Shown here: positions 61,991 to 64,000 of the stretch, piece by piece
How positions within the stretch are numbered: position 1 is the first letter of the stretch
How the letters are laid out: each line of letters starts with the position of its first letter
Origin: Lysinibacillus sp. FSL W8-0992
GTDB taxonomy: Bacteria > Bacillota > Bacilli > Bacillales_A > Planococcaceae
Reading direction: 5' to 3'
NCBI RefSeq assembly: GCF_038008685.1
Contig: NZ_JBBOZQ010000001.1
Location: 1,736,001-1,800,000, forward strand
Length of the DNA: 64,000 nt
The notes under the pieces: generated by a model
What the model saw: the letters and a program-made list of their open reading frames with translations, nothing else
Told to the model about the DNA's origin: nothing
Database searches by the model: none
Made by a program: the position numbers and the translations under genes

Positions 61991-63081
61991 TGGCCGAATC
62001 ATTCAATTTAGACACAACATTTGAAGAACTGATGGCTCGTAAACTGGCTGGTATTGATGATTCTCTTGATAAGCGAGAAGTAACCTCATTAGTGTATAAC
62101 GCTACTGCAGCAAATAGTGTTGAAACAGTTCAAATGCTTTTCACATTGAAGAATTTTATCGACAGTGTATTTGCTGATACTGCACCACGTGATTACTTAA
62201 TTCGACGTGCTGCAGAACGTGGGTTAAAGCCGTATGAAGCTACTTACGCAAAACGAAAAGGCGTATTTAATATTGATGTACCAATCGGCAGTCGTTTCAG
62301 TTTGGACGATTTGAATTATGAAGTTATCGAACGTATTACACTGGGGCAATTCATATTGAGATGTGAAACAGCAGGTAACGTCGGTAATTTGTTTTCGGGG
62401 CAACTTATTCCGATTAACTATATTAACAATTTGGAGACAGCGATGTTAACCGATGTATTGATACCAGGTGACGATGAAGAAGATACCGAAACATTCCGCA
62501 CACGCTACTTCAATAGCTTCGAATCAACAGCATTTGGAGGCAATAGAGCCGACTACAAAGAAAAGATAGGGAAATTACCAGGTGTCGGTGGAGTACGCGT
62601 TTATCGCGCTTGGAATGGTGGAGGGACGGTTAAATTAGTCATTATTAACTCTCAATACGAAAAACCGACACCAACACTAATTGAAGAAGTACAAAAGGCT
62701 GTTGATCCATTAGAGAATCAGGGAGAAGGCATAGGAACAGCTCCGATTGACCATATAGTAACTGTGTTTGGTGTAGGCGAAACAGTCATTAATATTACAT
62801 TGAATATCACGTATCAAGCAGGATGGGCATGGGCTGACATTGAGAGTCAAGTACAGAAGGTAATCGATGATTATTTCAAAGAGTTAGCAGAAGAATGGGC
62901 AATGGCTAATAGTTATGAGGAAGATCATGCAGGAGTGGTTGTGCGTGTATCACAAATTGAGTACCGATTGCTAGGTATAACAGGTGTACTTGATATAGCA
63001 AATACGCAATTAAATGGCAGTCAATCCAATATCGCATTAGATGTTGAGTCTATTCCAAAACGAGGTGTTGTAAATGGCTAG
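61990..63081 (+). CDS. xkdT: Baseplate J-like protein (XkdT/YqbT-like)
   Basis: A 363-residue baseplate J protein: DYLIRRAAERGLKPYEAT, PIGSRF, AFGGNRADYKEKI and GVGGVRVYRAWNGGG. Wedge component. Confidence 0.92.
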   Translation: MAESFNLDTTFEELMARKLAGIDDSLDKREVTSLVYNATAANSVETVQMLFTLKNFIDSVFADTAPRDYLIRRAAERGLKPYEATYAKRKGVFNIDVPIGSRFSLDDLNYEVIERITLGQFILRCETAGNVGNLFSGQLIPINYINNLETAMLTDVLIPGDDEEDTETFRTRYFNSFESTAFGGNRADYKEKIGKLPGVGGVRVYRAWNGGGTVKLVIINSQYEKPTPTLIEEVQKAVDPLENQGEGIGTAPIDHIVTVFGVGETVINITLNITYQAGWAWADIESQVQKVIDDYFKELAEEWAMANSYEEDHAGVVVRVSQIEYRLLGITGVLDIANTQLNGSQSNIALDVESIPKRGVVNG

Positions 63082-63619
63082 AGAAGTAGACATCATTAGT
63101 TATTTACCATCCGTTCTGCATGAAATTAAAGAAATCGTTGGTATTGCAAACGTTGAAAAGCCAGTATTAGAAGCATTGTGGCAAGAAATAGAAAACACGT
63201 TAAATAATCAATTTGTCGTAACAGCCGATGGAAAAGGTGCTAGTAGATACGAGAAAATGCTTAGATTGAGTGTTCCAGCATCTGACTCCATTGAGACACG
63301 TAGATTTCGTATTTTAACTCGTTACCAAGAGCAAGCACCTTATACTAATCGAGTGTTAAAACAATTGCTTGATAGCCTTTTAGGCAAGGGGCAATATGAG
63401 TTGCAACGTGATGTGGCAGCAAAGACACTAAGCGTGAAAATCGAGTTGACGGTTAAAGGTATGTTTGATGCAGTGGCAATCATGCTTGAACGTATTACAC
63501 CTCAAAACATGGTTTTAACCGTCCAATTACGATACAACCAACATGCCTTACTAAAAAAATACACGCACGCTCAACTAAAAGCATTTACACATAAACAAAT
63601 CAGAGAGGACGTGATGTAA
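63074..63619 (+). CDS. xkdU: DUF2313 tail protein (XkdU-like)
   Basis: A 181-residue YmfQ/DUF2313-type baseplate protein following the J-like gene; SYLPSVLHEIKEI start and ETRRFRILTRYQEQAPYTNRVLKQLL fit the family. Overlaps the previous gene by eight bases. Confidence 0.85.
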   Translation: MAREVDIISYLPSVLHEIKEIVGIANVEKPVLEALWQEIENTLNNQFVVTADGKGASRYEKMLRLSVPASDSIETRRFRILTRYQEQAPYTNRVLKQLLDSLLGKGQYELQRDVAAKTLSVKIELTVKGMFDAVAIMLERITPQNMVLTVQLRYNQHALLKKYTHAQLKAFTHKQIREDVM

Positions 63620-63924
63620 TGACGACTCCAACATTTACACCTAAATACAACTTAGAAAAACCGCATGAAGATGATTTTTATAATGTGGATGTACCGAATG
63701 CAAATATGGATAAAATCGATGCTGCATTAAAAGCTCTTTCTGATGCTTTAGGCGGTATTGATTTAACAACTTTATCGCAAGCCATTACTGCTGTAGACGA
63801 CAAAGTTACTGAACATTCGGAAGATATTATGCCACACAAATACATGGACGGCCCAAAGACATACCGTTGGGGATTCCGAACAGTGGGCGGAGAACCGGAA
63901 TTTATTTATGAGGAGGTCTTGTAG
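63619..63924 (+). CDS. Tail fibre-associated small protein
   Basis: A 101-residue protein: YNLEKPHEDDFYNVDVPNANMDKIDAAL is the usual N-terminal pattern of XkdV-type fibre proteins, but it ends soon after (YRWGFRTVGGEPEFIYEEVL). Likely a short fibre or adaptor; the main receptor protein may lie beyond the window. Confidence 0.7.
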   Translation: MTTPTFTPKYNLEKPHEDDFYNVDVPNANMDKIDAALKALSDALGGIDLTTLSQAITAVDDKVTEHSEDIMPHKYMDGPKTYRWGFRTVGGEPEFIYEEVL

Positions 63925-64000
63925 ATGGAAGTATTGAAAATAGCTACAAAAACATTACAGTTAGCAATTCAGTCAGCGGTTGAGGGAGTTAAAAATGTTG
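63925..64000 (+). CDS. Partial gene at the right edge
   Basis: ATG 63925 follows GAGGAGG and the frame is open to the window end (MEVLKIATKTLQLAIQSAVEG...). Too short to assign; probably another tail fibre-region protein. Confidence 0.6.
   Translation, partial: MEVLKIATKTLQLAIQSAVEGVKNV

Overview
The window is low-GC Firmicutes DNA. Gene content and gene order point to Bacillaceae, most likely Lysinibacillus or a close relative. The left 27 kb is chromosomal and the right 37 kb is the left part of an integrated, tailed, contractile (PBSX/skin-like) prophage that runs off the right edge. The genus is inferred from recognised protein sequences, gene order and intergenic repeat style; no database search was possible.

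Chromosomal part (1-27018). A C39-like cysteine peptidase and a YtpP-like thioredoxin are on the minus strand. The fatty-acid beta-oxidation operon fadN-fadA-fadE follows, with a recognisable FadR operator (1593-1610) just upstream of fadN. An intergenic zone of about 0.8 kb holds 214-bp tandem repeats. Then come yusI, gcvH, yusF and yusE, and a SAM (S-box) riboswitch controlling the methionine transporter metN-metI-metQ. From 12.9 to 19.6 kb lies a ydaJKLMN-type exopolysaccharide operon with a degenerate GGDEF c-di-GMP receptor (YdaK), a GT2 synthase (YdaM) and a BcsB-like partner (YdaN). gltC (minus strand) and a repeat-rich gap follow, then the iron-sulfur operon sufC-sufD-sufS-sufU-sufB. 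From memory of B. subtilis, the fad-yusI-gcvH-yusFE-met-suf order is conserved there, so the yda operon and gltC look like an insertion between met and suf.

Prophage (about 27.02 kb to beyond 64 kb). A tyrosine integrase abuts the 3' end of sufB, which marks the attachment side. The lysogeny switch is ImmA-like protease and cI-like repressor on the minus strand against cro-like repressor and antirepressor on the plus strand. Four 15-bp GTGnA-N5-TnCAC operators lie between them and a fifth at the end of cro. The early region has an SbcC-like ATPase, RecT, an MBL-fold protein, a DnaD-like initiator with internal iterons and an AT-rich tract (candidate origin), a DnaC-like loader, SSB, dimeric dUTPase, RusA and many small proteins. 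An ArpU/RinA-like regulator precedes the late region. An Acb2-like protein (predicted cyclic-oligonucleotide sponge against CBASS-type defence) sits just before the terminase. Late genes are terminase, portal, minor head protein fused to a C-terminal nuclease-toxin-like domain with a possible immunity gene, a metalloprotease, scaffold, capsid, connectors, tail sheath, tail tube, tail chaperones with a programmed -1 frameshift, an inserted membrane-protein cargo gene, tape measure and baseplate genes.

Most unusual signals: the Acb2-like gene; three RNA hairpins with different stems but the same GGGCAAA loop, one covering the start of the late regulator; three minus-strand promoter-plus-terminator units in early-region gaps; the head-toxin fusion with two LSm-like small genes; an apparent ATA start codon in ydaJ; and a cargo gene with its own terminator inside the tail operon.
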